From: an uncultured Vicinamibacterales bacterium
GTDB lineage: Bacteria; Acidobacteriota; Vicinamibacteria; Vicinamibacterales; UBA8438
Direction: 5' to 3'
Assembly: GCA_958295905.1 (NCBI GenBank)
Contig: OY282382.1
Coordinates: 2,628,001-2,692,000, forward strand
DNA: 64,000 nt
Shown: positions 26,788-34,703 of the stretch, in pieces
Layout of the letters: the number at the start of each line of letters is the position of its first letter
How positions within the stretch are numbered: position 1 is the first letter of the stretch
Notes under the pieces: model-generated
Told to the model about the DNA's origin: nothing
Seen by the model: only the letters and a program-made list of their open reading frames with translations
Databases searched by the model: none
Translations under genes and position numbers: made by a program

Positions 26788-27282
26788 TCAGTCGAGCCTC
26801 GTCTTGATGTTCCGCAGGTTCTCGATGTCCAGCAGATCCCGCGGCCTTCCGCTGCGCTGCTTCATGTCGATCAGGTCGTCGATCGACGCCACGACGAACG
26901 TACGCTCTTCGACGGTCACCTCGACCGCGCGCTGCCGGAGTGATTCGAACCCATCACTCTCGCCGACCAGCAGGTCGACCTCGGCGCGGCCGTCCGGCGT
27001 GCGGAAGTTCAAGGCGAGCATGTTCTTGTCGAGCCGCCAACGACGGACCTGCTCCACGTCGCGAATGCGTTCGAAGGGTTCGGGAATCCGCGGGCGGGCC
27101 CCGAGGGACCAGAGCAGATCGACCGCGGCCCGCCAGGAATCGGGCGCGAGGCTGGGGACGACGTCGAGATCGAACGTGACCCGCGGGCCGCCGTGGAGCG
27201 CGACGGCGACCCCGCCGACGATCACGAAGTCGACGGCGTGATCGTGAAGCTCATTGAGGATCTCGAGAAACCCGCCGGTCAT
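26788..27282 (-). CDS. Nucleotidyltransferase (AbiEii/DUF6036-like)
   Basis: 164 residues from ATG 27282. The N-terminus has the minimal nucleotidyltransferase signature FVIVGGVAVALHGGPRVTFDLDVV, with the GG-x-A, the R-T and the D-x-D metal ligands, and a later acidic residue in AEVDLLVG. The C-terminus (SIDDLIDMKQRSGRPRDLLDIENL) is typical of MNT toxins or antitoxins of the AbiEii/DUF6036 class. A small open frame overlaps its start and could be the partner. A decayed relative lies at 32018. Confidence 0.8.
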   Translation of the reverse strand: MTGGFLEILNELHDHAVDFVIVGGVAVALHGGPRVTFDLDVVPSLAPDSWRAAVDLLWSLGARPRIPEPFERIRDVEQVRRWRLDKNMLALNFRTPDGRAEVDLLVGESDGFESLRQRAVEVTVEERTFVVASIDDLIDMKQRSGRPRDLLDIENLRNIKTRLD

Positions 27283-27448
27283 GAGGCTGCTGTTCCATCC
27301 GCGCCCGGCGCAGGATCGTCAGATCGCGCACGTGCTCGTCGAGGCGCCGCAGGCGCAGCACGAAGGTTCGCCCATCGAGCGGCTCGATGGGCGAGTCGTC
27401 GGGCTCGACGCCCGTCCAGTCGATACGGCGATTGTCCAGCGGGTCCAC
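27251..27448 (-). CDS. Small protein overlapping the nucleotidyltransferase start
   Basis: GTG 27448 follows GAGGAAGAC at good spacing and opens 65 codons overlapping the next gene by 32 bases. The product (MDPLDNRRIDWTGVEP, then RRLDEHVRDLTILRRARMEQ) has a protein-like middle rich in Leu, Arg and Asp. It could be the antitoxin-like partner of the nucleotidyltransferase, as such pairs usually overlap. I do not recognise the family. Confidence 0.5.
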   Translation of the reverse strand: MDPLDNRRIDWTGVEPDDSPIEPLDGRTFVLRLRRLDEHVRDLTILRRARMEQQPHDRRVSRDPQ

Positions 27449-27479
27449 GTCTTCCTCGTTCGAGCCCCCGCGCCCTGAA

Positions 27480-29291
27480 TCACTCCGGCGGCAGGGCGAA
27501 GGTGACGATCATGTTGCTGCCCATCGGCGCCTCCAGCTCGGGGGCGTAGTTGTTCAGTTGGAAGATCGACGCGCCGCCCACCGGCACCGTCAGATACTGG
27601 CGGCCGCCCGCGGTGTAGGTGACCGGGAAGCCGGTGATCTGGCTGCCGAGGATGGTCTCCCACAGCACGGCGCCGGTCTCGGCGTCGAAGGCGCGGTAGC
27701 GGCGGTTGAGGTCGCCGAAGAAGACGACGTTGCCGGCGGTGGCGAGGGTCGAGCCGGCGTTGGGCGCCCGCTGGGTGTAGCGCCACGCTTCGCGGCCGGT
27801 GGAGATGTCGATGGCCCGCACCTCGGTGAGGTGGCCGTCGACCTCGAAGCCGGGCTCGGGCTGGGTGAACCGGGGGCTCGCGCCCGAGACGGAGCGCTCG
27901 TTGGCGGTCTGGTTCAGGCAGGCGCGGTTGATGGGGATGTAGAGCATCCCCGTCTGCGGGCTGTACGACCACGACCACCAGCCCTTCACGTTGTGCCCGC
28001 AGATGATGAACTGCTGGCCGAGCTCGCGGGCCACCAGGTCCATGTTGATGAACACCTGCCCGGTCTCGGGGTCGATGTCGCGGATGACGAAGCGCTCGGT
28101 GCTGGTGTAGGGCAGCGGCGTCGCCCACAGGAACTCGCCGGTCTCGCGGTCGAGGACGAAGAGCCCCCCGGGCTCGCCGATGGTGACGACGATCTTGCGT
28201 TCCTCGGCGGTGCCGGCGAGCCGCGGGTTGACCCACATCACCGCGTCGGGGTCGGGGGCGACGACGGTGTCGATGAGCGTGCGCTCCTGCACGAAGTCCT
28301 GGTCCCAGTCGTCGCAGGGCAGGTGCTGGTAGTACCACTCCAGGGCGCCGGTGCCGACGCCGAGGGCCACCGTCGAGTTGGAGTACAGCTCGCACGGGGT
28401 GCTGTCGCCGACGTCCCAGGTGCCGCGGCGCACGATGCGGGGGTAGGGCAGGGGGACGGCGATGCCCCAGTAGATGAGCCCGAGCTCGGGGTCGTAGCTG
28501 CCGGGGGCGCCCCACGGCGACACGTGGACGCGATCCGCGACGGGCAGCCCGCCCCACGTCCGGCCGCCGGGATCGTCGGAGCCGGCCGCGGTGTGCATCC
28601 TCCAGAGCTCGGCCCCGGTGTCGGCGTCGTGGGCCGAGATGAAGCAGCGCGCCTCGCGGCTCCGGGGGCTGCACGTGCGGCCGGCGAGCACCCGGCCGTC
28701 GATGATCATGGCGCCGGTGGAGTGGGTGATGCCGTCGCGGTAGTCGGCCATCTCGCGGTCGAAGGCCACCTCGCCGGTGCGCGCGTCGAGGGCGAGAAGG
28801 TGAGCGTCGGCGGTGAGGTGGTAGATGTGGTTGCCGTAGATGGCGAGGTTGCGGGTGCGGTTGCCGAGGGTGACGTACTCGCGCAGGTCCACGGGGGCCT
28901 CGCGCCGGTAGTCCCAGAGCATGTCGCCGGTCGTGGCGTCGAGGGCCTGGATGTGGTCGTCGTTGTGCGCCAGGTACATCACCCCGTCGTAGACGAGGGG
29001 CTGGGTCTGTTGCGGCCCGTCGTCCATCGCCCGCATCCACGCCACCTGCAGCCGGTCCACGTTGTCGCGGTTGATATGATCGAGCGGGCTGTAGGCCTGG
29101 AAGTCGTAGGTCCGGTGGGTCATCAGCCAGTCGCCGGGGTCGGGGTTCCGCAGCATCTCGTCGGTGACGGGCACGAACGGCCGCACCTCGCGGGTGATCG
29201 TCGCGCCCTCCTGGGCGCCCGCGGGAGGCGCGGCGGACAGCGCCGCGAGGGCGGCGAACAGGCACGCGGGCGTCAGGGGTCGGTTCGGCAT
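27480..29291 (-). CDS. PQQ-dependent alcohol dehydrogenase-type quinoprotein, secreted
   Basis: ATG 29291 is preceded by CAGGAGACACC. 603 residues with a signal peptide (cleavage near GAQEG). The propeller begins DPGDWLMTHRTYDFQAYSPLDHINRDNV, close to methanol/ethanol dehydrogenases, and has SNSTVALGVGTGALEWYYQHLPCDDWDQDF near the active site, where a D-x-D occurs, followed by TGREAWRYTQRAP and GGRQYLTVPVGG near the end. No haem CxxCH is present. It lies upstream of the small ORF/nucleotidyltransferase pair on the same strand but an operon with them is doubtful. Confidence 0.9.
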   Translation of the reverse strand: MPNRPLTPACLFAALAALSAAPPAGAQEGATITREVRPFVPVTDEMLRNPDPGDWLMTHRTYDFQAYSPLDHINRDNVDRLQVAWMRAMDDGPQQTQPLVYDGVMYLAHNDDHIQALDATTGDMLWDYRREAPVDLREYVTLGNRTRNLAIYGNHIYHLTADAHLLALDARTGEVAFDREMADYRDGITHSTGAMIIDGRVLAGRTCSPRSREARCFISAHDADTGAELWRMHTAAGSDDPGGRTWGGLPVADRVHVSPWGAPGSYDPELGLIYWGIAVPLPYPRIVRRGTWDVGDSTPCELYSNSTVALGVGTGALEWYYQHLPCDDWDQDFVQERTLIDTVVAPDPDAVMWVNPRLAGTAEERKIVVTIGEPGGLFVLDRETGEFLWATPLPYTSTERFVIRDIDPETGQVFINMDLVARELGQQFIICGHNVKGWWSWSYSPQTGMLYIPINRACLNQTANERSVSGASPRFTQPEPGFEVDGHLTEVRAIDISTGREAWRYTQRAPNAGSTLATAGNVVFFGDLNRRYRAFDAETGAVLWETILGSQITGFPVTYTAGGRQYLTVPVGGASIFQLNNYAPELEAPMGSNMIVTFALPPE

Positions 29292-29445
29292 GGTGTCTCC
29301 TGAGAGCGGCGGTCACTCGGCATCGGGGCCTCGGCGGGCGGCTTGCCCCAGCCCGGCGGCGCCCGGCGCCGCCGCCGGCCAATCAATCCATCCTGCCGGG
29401 AGTCGGCGTCACCGCGGGAGGTGGCGCCGTCCACGGCGCAGACGC

Positions 29446-30567
29446 CTACGCGTCCTTCGGCGCGAACGCGAGGAAGCGCCGCGGGTTGTCGACCATGATC
29501 TTGCGGATGGTCTCGTCCGGCACCCCCGCGTAGCGCAGCTTCGGCACGAAGATGGCCGGCACCGACGAGTACCCGGCGCCGCCGTTCGCCTTCAGCTCGG
29601 CCTCGCGGGCGAAGTCGGCCGACAGCAGCACGTGGTCTTCGTAGCCGGCGTCGATGGTCGACACGATCATCCGCACCTTCTCGGCGTCGCCCTGCGTGAT
29701 CTGGTGGCCGACGGTGTCGAAGCCGAGGAACGCGCCGCGCCGCGCCAGCTCGCGGTGCAGCTCGGCCTGCGGGTCGTCGACGATGTCGGCGAGGTGGCCG
29801 ATGCACACGAGCCGCGGGTCGACGCCCATGTCCTCGATGATGTCGAGCTGCTCCAGCGCGCACGAGGGGCAGCCCTGGTGCGGGGTGTGCGTGAACAGGG
29901 GCAGCCCGGTGCGCAGGTGGACGAGGCAGCTCGCGCGCAGCACCTTGCGTTCGTCGGGGTGCATGGTCATCGACGAGCCGATCTCGCCGATGGCGCCCCA
30001 GCGCTCCGCCTCGGCGTCGCGCTGGAAGCCGGCCGCGACCTCCTCCTCGGTCTGCCGCGCGATCTCGGGCGGATAGCGCGGCTGCGTCCACAGCCCGCCG
30101 GCCATGACGATGTGCAGGTCGACGCGCCCGGCCAGCTCGACCAGCCGGTCGAAGTTCTGGCCGAGGTCGCGGGTGCCGCCGTTCACGATGCACGCCACCC
30201 CCTCCTGGGCGGTCGCGTTCACCTCGTCGGCCATCAGGTCGAGGTCGGCGGTGAACGACGGCTGCGGGTTCTCGAGTGCGGGCAGCCAAGGGGGGCGCGG
30301 GTCGCCGATGGACAGGTGCTCGTGGAAGAGGGTCGAGCCCCCCGCGAGCTCATCGGGCGGGACGTCGCGGAGCACGGTGCGGATGATCGCGCCGTCGGGG
30401 AAGGTCACGCCGCGGCTCTGGCGCCGGGCCGTCGCCGGCAGCGGACGGGCCGCGCGACCCGGCGCCGCGACGGCGCCGATGCCGGCGATCCCGATGCCGG
30501 CGGCGCCGAGCCGGCGCAGGGCGTCGCGGCGGGTCACGGATGCGGACCGGTGCGTGCGCATGGGCAT
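29446..30567 (-). CDS. Phosphotriesterase-family amidohydrolase, Tat-exported
   Basis: 373 residues with a Tat signal (VTRRDALRRLGAAGIG). Amidohydrolase metal ligands appear in order: HEH (82-84), an E in AIGEIG taking the bridging position where many relatives have a carboxylated Lys, HTPH (about 224), GHLAD (about 259) and D in SADFAREAEL (about 315). The C-terminal IMVDNPRRFLAF is typical of the PTE/lactonase family. Substrates could be lactones or phosphotriesters. The start has no clear ribosome site; the first 8 residues may be trimmed to a start at residue 3. Upstream lies a MITE-like element. Confidence 0.85.
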   Translation of the reverse strand: MPMRTHRSASVTRRDALRRLGAAGIGIAGIGAVAAPGRAARPLPATARRQSRGVTFPDGAIIRTVLRDVPPDELAGGSTLFHEHLSIGDPRPPWLPALENPQPSFTADLDLMADEVNATAQEGVACIVNGGTRDLGQNFDRLVELAGRVDLHIVMAGGLWTQPRYPPEIARQTEEEVAAGFQRDAEAERWGAIGEIGSSMTMHPDERKVLRASCLVHLRTGLPLFTHTPHQGCPSCALEQLDIIEDMGVDPRLVCIGHLADIVDDPQAELHRELARRGAFLGFDTVGHQITQGDAEKVRMIVSTIDAGYEDHVLLSADFAREAELKANGGAGYSSVPAIFVPKLRYAGVPDETIRKIMVDNPRRFLAFAPKDA

Positions 30568-30604
30568 GGTTGCTCTCCTCGAAAACGGACCGATCCCGCG
30601 GGCT

Positions 30605-30712
30605 GGGAGTCTGCTCCGCAGGAAATTACGACCATATATTGCGCAAGCGAAGTCGATCGACAGCTACATATTGTGCCAAATCGGACCCAACCGTTCTGCA
30701 GCGCAGACTCCC
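30605..30712 (-). mobile_element. AT-rich MITE-like element, copy 2 (inverted)
   Basis: Ends GGGAGTCTGCTCCGCAG and CTGCAGCGCAGACTCCC are inverted repeats. The complement reads TTGGGTCCGATTTGGCACAA and CGTAATTTCCTGC as in copy 1 at 24139, with a diverged middle. It lies 38 bases upstream of the phosphotriesterase-like start, so it could affect that gene's promoter. Confidence 0.75.
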
Positions 30713-30776
30713 AGGCGGCGGGCGGCACCGCGCTCCGGTGCGGACGCGGCAGCGTCCCGCTCCTGCTCCTCCAGAA

Positions 30777-30832
30777 CTACTGCACCAAGACTACTCCGCC
30801 AAGGCTACTCCGCCAAGGCTACTCCGCCAAGG
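30777..30832. repeat. Four 14-bp tandem repeats
   Basis: CTACTCCGCCAAGG occurs three times in tandem (30791-30832), preceded by the variant CTACTGCACCAAGA. Confidence 0.85.
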
Positions 30833-30855
30833 GGTGCGGGCGGACTTGGCAGGAC

Positions 30856-31016
30856 CATCCCGCGCTCCGCCACCCCCGTGCGCAGGCGGCATCGTGGCGG
30901 GTCCTGGGGCTCCGGACGTGCGGAATCGTGGGTTCCCGCGGCGCCGTCCGGTCGGCAAGACGGTGGCGACCCCTCGAACCGGGGGATGGGCCGTCACGCG
31001 CCGTCAGCGTGGGATG
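30856..31016 (+). repeat. 161-bp inverted-end repeat, copy 1
   Basis: It begins CATCCCGCGCT and ends AGCGTGGGATG, inverted repeats of 11 bp that extend outward to CAGGA/TCCTG. The middle holds GGCATCGTGGCGGGTCCTGG and TCGGCAAGACGGTGGCGACC. A second copy follows 22 bases later in the same orientation. Confidence 0.85.
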
Positions 31017-31038
31017 CTCCTGGCGGACTTGGCAGGAC

Positions 31039-31199
31039 CATCCCACGCTCGGCCACCGCCGTGCGCAGGCGGCATCGTGGCGGGTCCTGGGGCTCCGGAC
31101 GTGCGGAATCGTGGGTCTCACGCGGCGCGGGCCGGTCGGCAAGACGGTGGCGACCCCTCGAACCGGGAGCGAACCGTCACGCGCCGTCAGCGTGGGAGG
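31039..31199 (+). repeat. 161-bp inverted-end repeat, copy 2
   Basis: Same length and order of parts as copy 1, beginning CATCCCACGCT and ending AGCGTGGGAGG. Its right end abuts a gene remnant read on the opposite strand. Confidence 0.85.
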
Positions 31200-31420
31200 C
31201 TCCTGGCGGACCTGGAAGCGCGCGATCCCGCTCGTCATCCCCTTGCCGCCCTCGTTACGCCCAGTGGTCGCCGAGCCATAGCTGGCCCACACGCCGCGGC
31301 GCGCCATCCCGCGTCGGCGTCGTCGATGCGGCCGTCGAGCCTCCGGCCGTAGAAACCGAGCGGATAGGGGAACTCCAGGGTGACCCGCTCGCCGGTGTCG
31401 GTCAGCAGCCTTGGCTGCCG
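31200..31420 (-). pseudogene. C-terminal remnant of a secreted acidobacterial protein, ending in a repeat
   Basis: One minus-strand frame reads TDTGERVTLEFPYPLGFYGRRLDGRIDDADAGWR; another continues RGVWASYGSATTGRNEGGKGMTSGIARFQVR. The two together look like the conserved C-terminus of an exported Acidobacteriota protein, from memory of the family (PLGFY-x-R-x-LDGRIDD, GGKG). A frameshift separates them, the N-terminal part is absent, and the last residues run straight into the 161-bp repeat. I cannot name the parent protein. Confidence 0.55.
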
Positions 31421-31508
31421 TACCCCGCCACCTGCCACCGGCCGCGCCGACGCCGCCGAGCCACCCGGCGCGGATCCCGGTCTCGCAATCGCCGACCCCG
31501 CCGACCCC

Positions 31509-31536
31509 TTTGGTGTCCGGCATCTTCGGCGATAAT
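31509..31536 (+). promoter_or_regulatory. Promoter-like boxes before the coiled-coil protein gene
   Basis: TTTGGT (31509-31514), 16 bases, GATAAT (31531-31536). The -10 ends 8 bases before ATG 31545, with GGAG in between, implying a very short leader. Confidence 0.45.
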
Positions 31537-31544
31537 GGAGCCGC

Positions 31545-32003
31545 ATGCTAGACACGCACGCCGTCGCCCGTTCGCTCACCAACGCCGAGTTCACGCCGGC
31601 CCAGGCTGATGCCATCACGGATGCGGTGCGGCAGGCGGCCGAGCGCGGCGACCAGGTCACATCCGACCCGTTCAAGACCGGTCTCGCGGAGTTGCGGATT
31701 GAGATGGCCGGGCAGCGGGCCGAGTTGACGGGGCAGATCTCCGACCTCGCCGGGCAAATTGCCGAGCAACGCGCTGAGGTCGCCGAGGTGAGGACCGAAA
31801 TCGCGACTCTCGACACCCGACTCTCGACGCAGATCGCCGAGGTGCGCACGGAGATCGGCGCCCTCGACACCCGGCTTTCGGTCCAGATTGCCGGCGTGCG
31901 GACCGAGATTGCGAGCCTCGAGACCCGGCTCATTCGCTGGATGGTCGGTACGGTACTCGCGACCGGCGGGCTAACCTTGGCTATCCTGCGCTTCCTCGGC
32001 TAG
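31545..32003 (+). CDS. Coiled-coil protein with C-terminal membrane anchor (DUF1640-like)
   Basis: 152 residues. Residues 1-45 are a compact helical head (LTNAEFTPAQADAITDAVRQAAER). Residues about 50-128 are heptad-type coiled coil with internal repeats (EVRTEIATLDTRLSTQIA, then EVRTEIGALDTRLSVQIA). A C-terminal membrane helix follows (MVGTVLATGGLTLAILRFLG). The pattern fits DUF1640/CCDC90-like proteins, which in bacteria are small membrane proteins of unknown function. Similar but shorter proteins occur in triplicate at 58324-59033. Confidence 0.7.
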   Translation: MLDTHAVARSLTNAEFTPAQADAITDAVRQAAERGDQVTSDPFKTGLAELRIEMAGQRAELTGQISDLAGQIAEQRAEVAEVRTEIATLDTRLSTQIAEVRTEIGALDTRLSVQIAGVRTEIASLETRLIRWMVGTVLATGGLTLAILRFLG

Positions 32004-32017
32004 AGCCCTGCTCGATG

Positions 32018-32290
32018 CCGCGGCTCATGTCCGCCGTCGCTGAGACGCTCTCCGCCCTCCGTCGGGGGCTCGACGGGCGGGGGCTCTCATGGTCCGTCTT
32101 CGGGGCGCCGGCCGTCGCGGTACGCGGCGCGCCCCGCGCGGCGCAGGACGTCGACGCCACCGCGCAAGTGCGGCGAACGCGTCTCGGGGCGCTCGTCGAG
32201 GCGTTGGAGTTCCGCGCCCCGACGATGCGGTTGCGGCGGTGGGAGACGATTGACGCCGGAGGTTTGTCGATGAACGTCGATGTGCCCGGG
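32018..32290 (+). pseudogene. Nucleotidyltransferase N-terminal fragment
   Basis: In the same frame as the downstream esterase the sequence reads TLSALRRGLDGRGLSWSVFGAPAVAVRGAPRAAQDVDAT, matching the signature seen in the intact protein at 26788 (GG-x-AVA-x-G-PR, D-x-D) with decayed first glycine. After about 60 residues the similarity ends (GGLSMNVDVPGTRR may be a late piece). The esterase signal peptide begins only at 32306, so the joined frame is probably accidental. Confidence 0.55.
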
Positions 32291-32305
32291 ACACGGAGAA
32301 CGCCG

Positions 32306-34066
32306 ATGCGCGCATGGCTTCCTTTCGTTGGCCGTCTCGTCCTCGCCCCGGGCGTGATCCTGGCCGTCGGCCCGCCGGGGGCGTGCGGCCAGACCGCGGG
32401 AGCCGGGGCGCCCGCGCGTCTCCGCATCGAGGTCAGCTACGGCGCCGGCCTGCATGACGGCCCCCTGACCGGCCGCCTCTTCCTGGCCCTGGCCCCGGCC
32501 GCGGACCCCGAGCCCCGCATCGCGGCCTACAACTCCGCCCGGCAACGCGACGGCCGGGTGCCGTTCTTCGCGGCCGATGTGGCCGGGGCCGGGCCGGGCG
32601 GGGCGATGGTCATCGACGCCGCCGCGGACGGCTATCCCTACGCGCGCCTGGGAGAACTGCCGCCGGGCGACTACTGGGCGCAGGCGCTGGTCCACGTCTA
32701 CACGGAGTTCCGCCGCCGGGACGGCCACGTCGTCTGGGCCCCCCAGGACCAGTGGGAAGGCCAGCGGTGGGCGTTCTCGCCGGGCAACCTCGTCAGCGCC
32801 CCACGGCGCGTCCGCGTCGACCCCGCCTCGGACGCGCCGATCCGCCTGGCGCTCGACGCCGTCATCCCGCCCGTCGAGGCGCCGCCCGACACCGAGTGGG
32901 TCCGGCGCGTGAAGATACGCAGCCGCATCCTCAGCGAATGGTGGGGACACCCGATGCACCTGGGGGCCGTCGTTCTGCTGCCCCGGGGCTACGGCGACAA
33001 CCCCGACCTGCGCTACCCGGTGGTCTTCGAGACCGATCACTTCCGGCTCGAGCCCGCTTTCGGCTTCACGACCGAGCCGCCCTCGGGAGAACCGGGGCTC
33101 TTCGCGTGGATGTGGCGCGACGCGGGGGGGATGCGCGAGTCGGGGTACGACTTCCAGCGGGCGTGGACCGGCGACGACTTCCCGCGCGTGATCGCGGTCA
33201 CGATTCAGCACCCCACCCCCTTCTTCGACGACTCCTACGGCGTCAACTCGGCCAACAACGGCCCCTACGGCGACGCCATCCACCAGGAACTGATCCCGTA
33301 CCTGGAGGAGAACTTCCGGATGATCGGCGAGCCCTACGCGCGGGTGCTCACCGGCGGCTCCACCGGCGGGTGGATCTCGCTCGCCTGGCAGATCCGCCAT
33401 CCGACGTTCTACGGCGGGACGTGGACCTTCTATCCCGACTCGGTCGACTTCCGGCGCTACCAGTTGATCGACGTCTACCGGGACGAGAGCGCGTTCCTCG
33501 TCCCGGGCGCGGCGCCCGGCGCCCCCGAGCGCATGTTCCAGCGGACCATCGAGGGGCAGCCGGTGGGCAGCGTCCGCCAGCTCAGCCGGCTCGAGCGCGC
33601 CCAGGGTTCGCGGGGGCGTTCCGGCGGTCAGATCGACGCCTGGAACGCGGCCTGGGGCCCGGTCGGCGACGACGGGTACCCGCGGCGGCTGTGGGACCTG
33701 GAGACCGGCGTCATCGACCGCGGGGTGGCGCGCTACATGCGCGACAACGGCTACGACCTGCGGCACTACCTGGAGGAGAACTGGCCGCGCATCGGCCCCG
33801 ACCTCGTCGGGAAGATCCGGGTCTACAACCCCGAGATGGACCAGTTCTACCTGACCTACGCGGTGTACCTTCTGGAGGAGTTCCTCGAGGGCACGACCGA
33901 CCCCCACTACGGCGGCGAGGTCGTCCACGGCCGGCCCATGAAGGGCCACCTCTGGTCGCCGTTCACCAACGCCGAGCTCGTGCGGCGGATGGCGGACCAT
34001 GTGGCCGCCAACGCCCCCGCCGGCGCGTCGACGGCGTGGCGCACCGGCGGCCCCGACCATCGGTGA
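32306..34066 (+). CDS. Secreted esterase-D/enterochelin-esterase-type alpha/beta hydrolase
   Basis: ATG 32306 has CACGGAGAACGCC upstream and starts a signal peptide (cleavage near ACGQT), which decides against the longer open frame. 586 residues. A beta-rich N-terminal domain (about 30-210) precedes the hydrolase. The nucleophile elbow is GGSTGG (about 349-354), near LIPYLEENFRMIGEPYARVLT, as in the putative-esterase family. The remaining triad is not certain: the late HLWSPFTNAELVRRM may hold the His. Many Acidobacteriota carry several such proteins; the substrate may be a polysaccharide ester or siderophore. Confidence 0.8.
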   Translation: MRAWLPFVGRLVLAPGVILAVGPPGACGQTAGAGAPARLRIEVSYGAGLHDGPLTGRLFLALAPAADPEPRIAAYNSARQRDGRVPFFAADVAGAGPGGAMVIDAAADGYPYARLGELPPGDYWAQALVHVYTEFRRRDGHVVWAPQDQWEGQRWAFSPGNLVSAPRRVRVDPASDAPIRLALDAVIPPVEAPPDTEWVRRVKIRSRILSEWWGHPMHLGAVVLLPRGYGDNPDLRYPVVFETDHFRLEPAFGFTTEPPSGEPGLFAWMWRDAGGMRESGYDFQRAWTGDDFPRVIAVTIQHPTPFFDDSYGVNSANNGPYGDAIHQELIPYLEENFRMIGEPYARVLTGGSTGGWISLAWQIRHPTFYGGTWTFYPDSVDFRRYQLIDVYRDESAFLVPGAAPGAPERMFQRTIEGQPVGSVRQLSRLERAQGSRGRSGGQIDAWNAAWGPVGDDGYPRRLWDLETGVIDRGVARYMRDNGYDLRHYLEENWPRIGPDLVGKIRVYNPEMDQFYLTYAVYLLEEFLEGTTDPHYGGEVVHGRPMKGHLWSPFTNAELVRRMADHVAANAPAGASTAWRTGGPDHR

Positions 34067-34102
34067 GGGCGTCGGCGCCGGCGCGACCCGCTTGCAGGAA
34101 CC

Positions 34103-34431
34103 GTGGAGAAACTGGAATCGATACTTGATCAGGTACGGTGGGCCGCGCGGCGGCGCTTGCTTTTCCTGCCGCACGCTGTTCGGCAAACGGCGCGGCCCGA
34201 CAGGATGATTACGCCCATCGAAGTTCGCATGGTGGTCGAACGGGGCGACTTGATCGAGGACTACCCGGAGGACGCACGGGGCCGCCGCTGCCTGATGCAC
34301 GGCAAGGACTCAGCCGTCGGAACATCCATGTCGTTTGTTCGCCGAAAGAGGACTTCCTTTCGATCATCACGGCCTACCTGCCCTCGGAACGCGTCTGGGA
34401 CGGCGATCTGAGAACCAGGAGAATCAGATGA
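34103..34431 (+). pseudogene. DUF4258 toxin-like gene with frameshift
   Basis: Starting at GTG 34103 the frame reads RRRLLFLPHAVRQTARPDRMITPIEVRMVVERGDLIEDYPED, the DUF4258 pattern. At about 34315-34330 the similarity moves to another frame, RNIHVVCSPKEDFLSIITAYLPSERVWDGD, and ends in TGA 34429-34431. The stop overlaps the next ATG (ATGA), as in the usual DUF4258/YgiT toxin-antitoxin pair. One lost or gained base explains it; whether real or a sequencing error cannot be told. Confidence 0.75.
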
Positions 34432-34654
34432 AGTGCATTCACTGCCGCGGCGACATGAAGTCCGCGACGGCACCGTTCCACGTCGACCGGAACGGCATCA
34501 TTTGATGCTGGACGCCGTGCCGGCCTGGGTAGGTGACCCGTGCGGCGAGGCCTGTTTCGAAGGCCGGGAAGTCGAGACCCTACAGGCGACGATCAGAACC
34601 CTCGATCGGCAGACCCGGCAGCTTTCGGCGCATGGGGTCGGGACGGCATCGTGA
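34428..34654 (+). pseudogene. YgiT/MqsA-type zinc-finger antitoxin gene with frameshift
   Basis: ATG 34428 follows CCAGGAGAATCAG. The protein begins MKCIHCRGDMKSATAPFHVDRNGII and stops; the shifted frame continues LMLDAVPAWVGDPCGEACFEGREVETLQATIRTLD. Together they make the YgiT-type zinc finger with CIHC and a CGEAC pair (the usual PAW-x-C has G for C). The break is near 34500. Both members of this pair are therefore disrupted. Confidence 0.75.
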
Positions 34655-34703
34655 CCGCGCCGCCACCCGTCGATCACCAACGCTCCAAAGCGAGGAGGTA
34701 CGC

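Noticed and set aside
30777..30832. Iteron-type origin from 14-bp repeats
   Set aside because: No replication initiator gene, DnaA boxes or AT-rich unwinding region is next to it.
30819..31523. Frames of 200-300 codons across the two 161-bp repeats
   Set aside because: They translate the repeats themselves (recurring PTLTARDG and IPHVRSP), which explains their length.
32015..32305. Continuous fusion of the nucleotidyltransferase-like segment with the esterase
   Set aside because: A signal peptide and ribosome site appear at 32306, so an exported protein with a cytoplasmic N-terminal domain is not credible.
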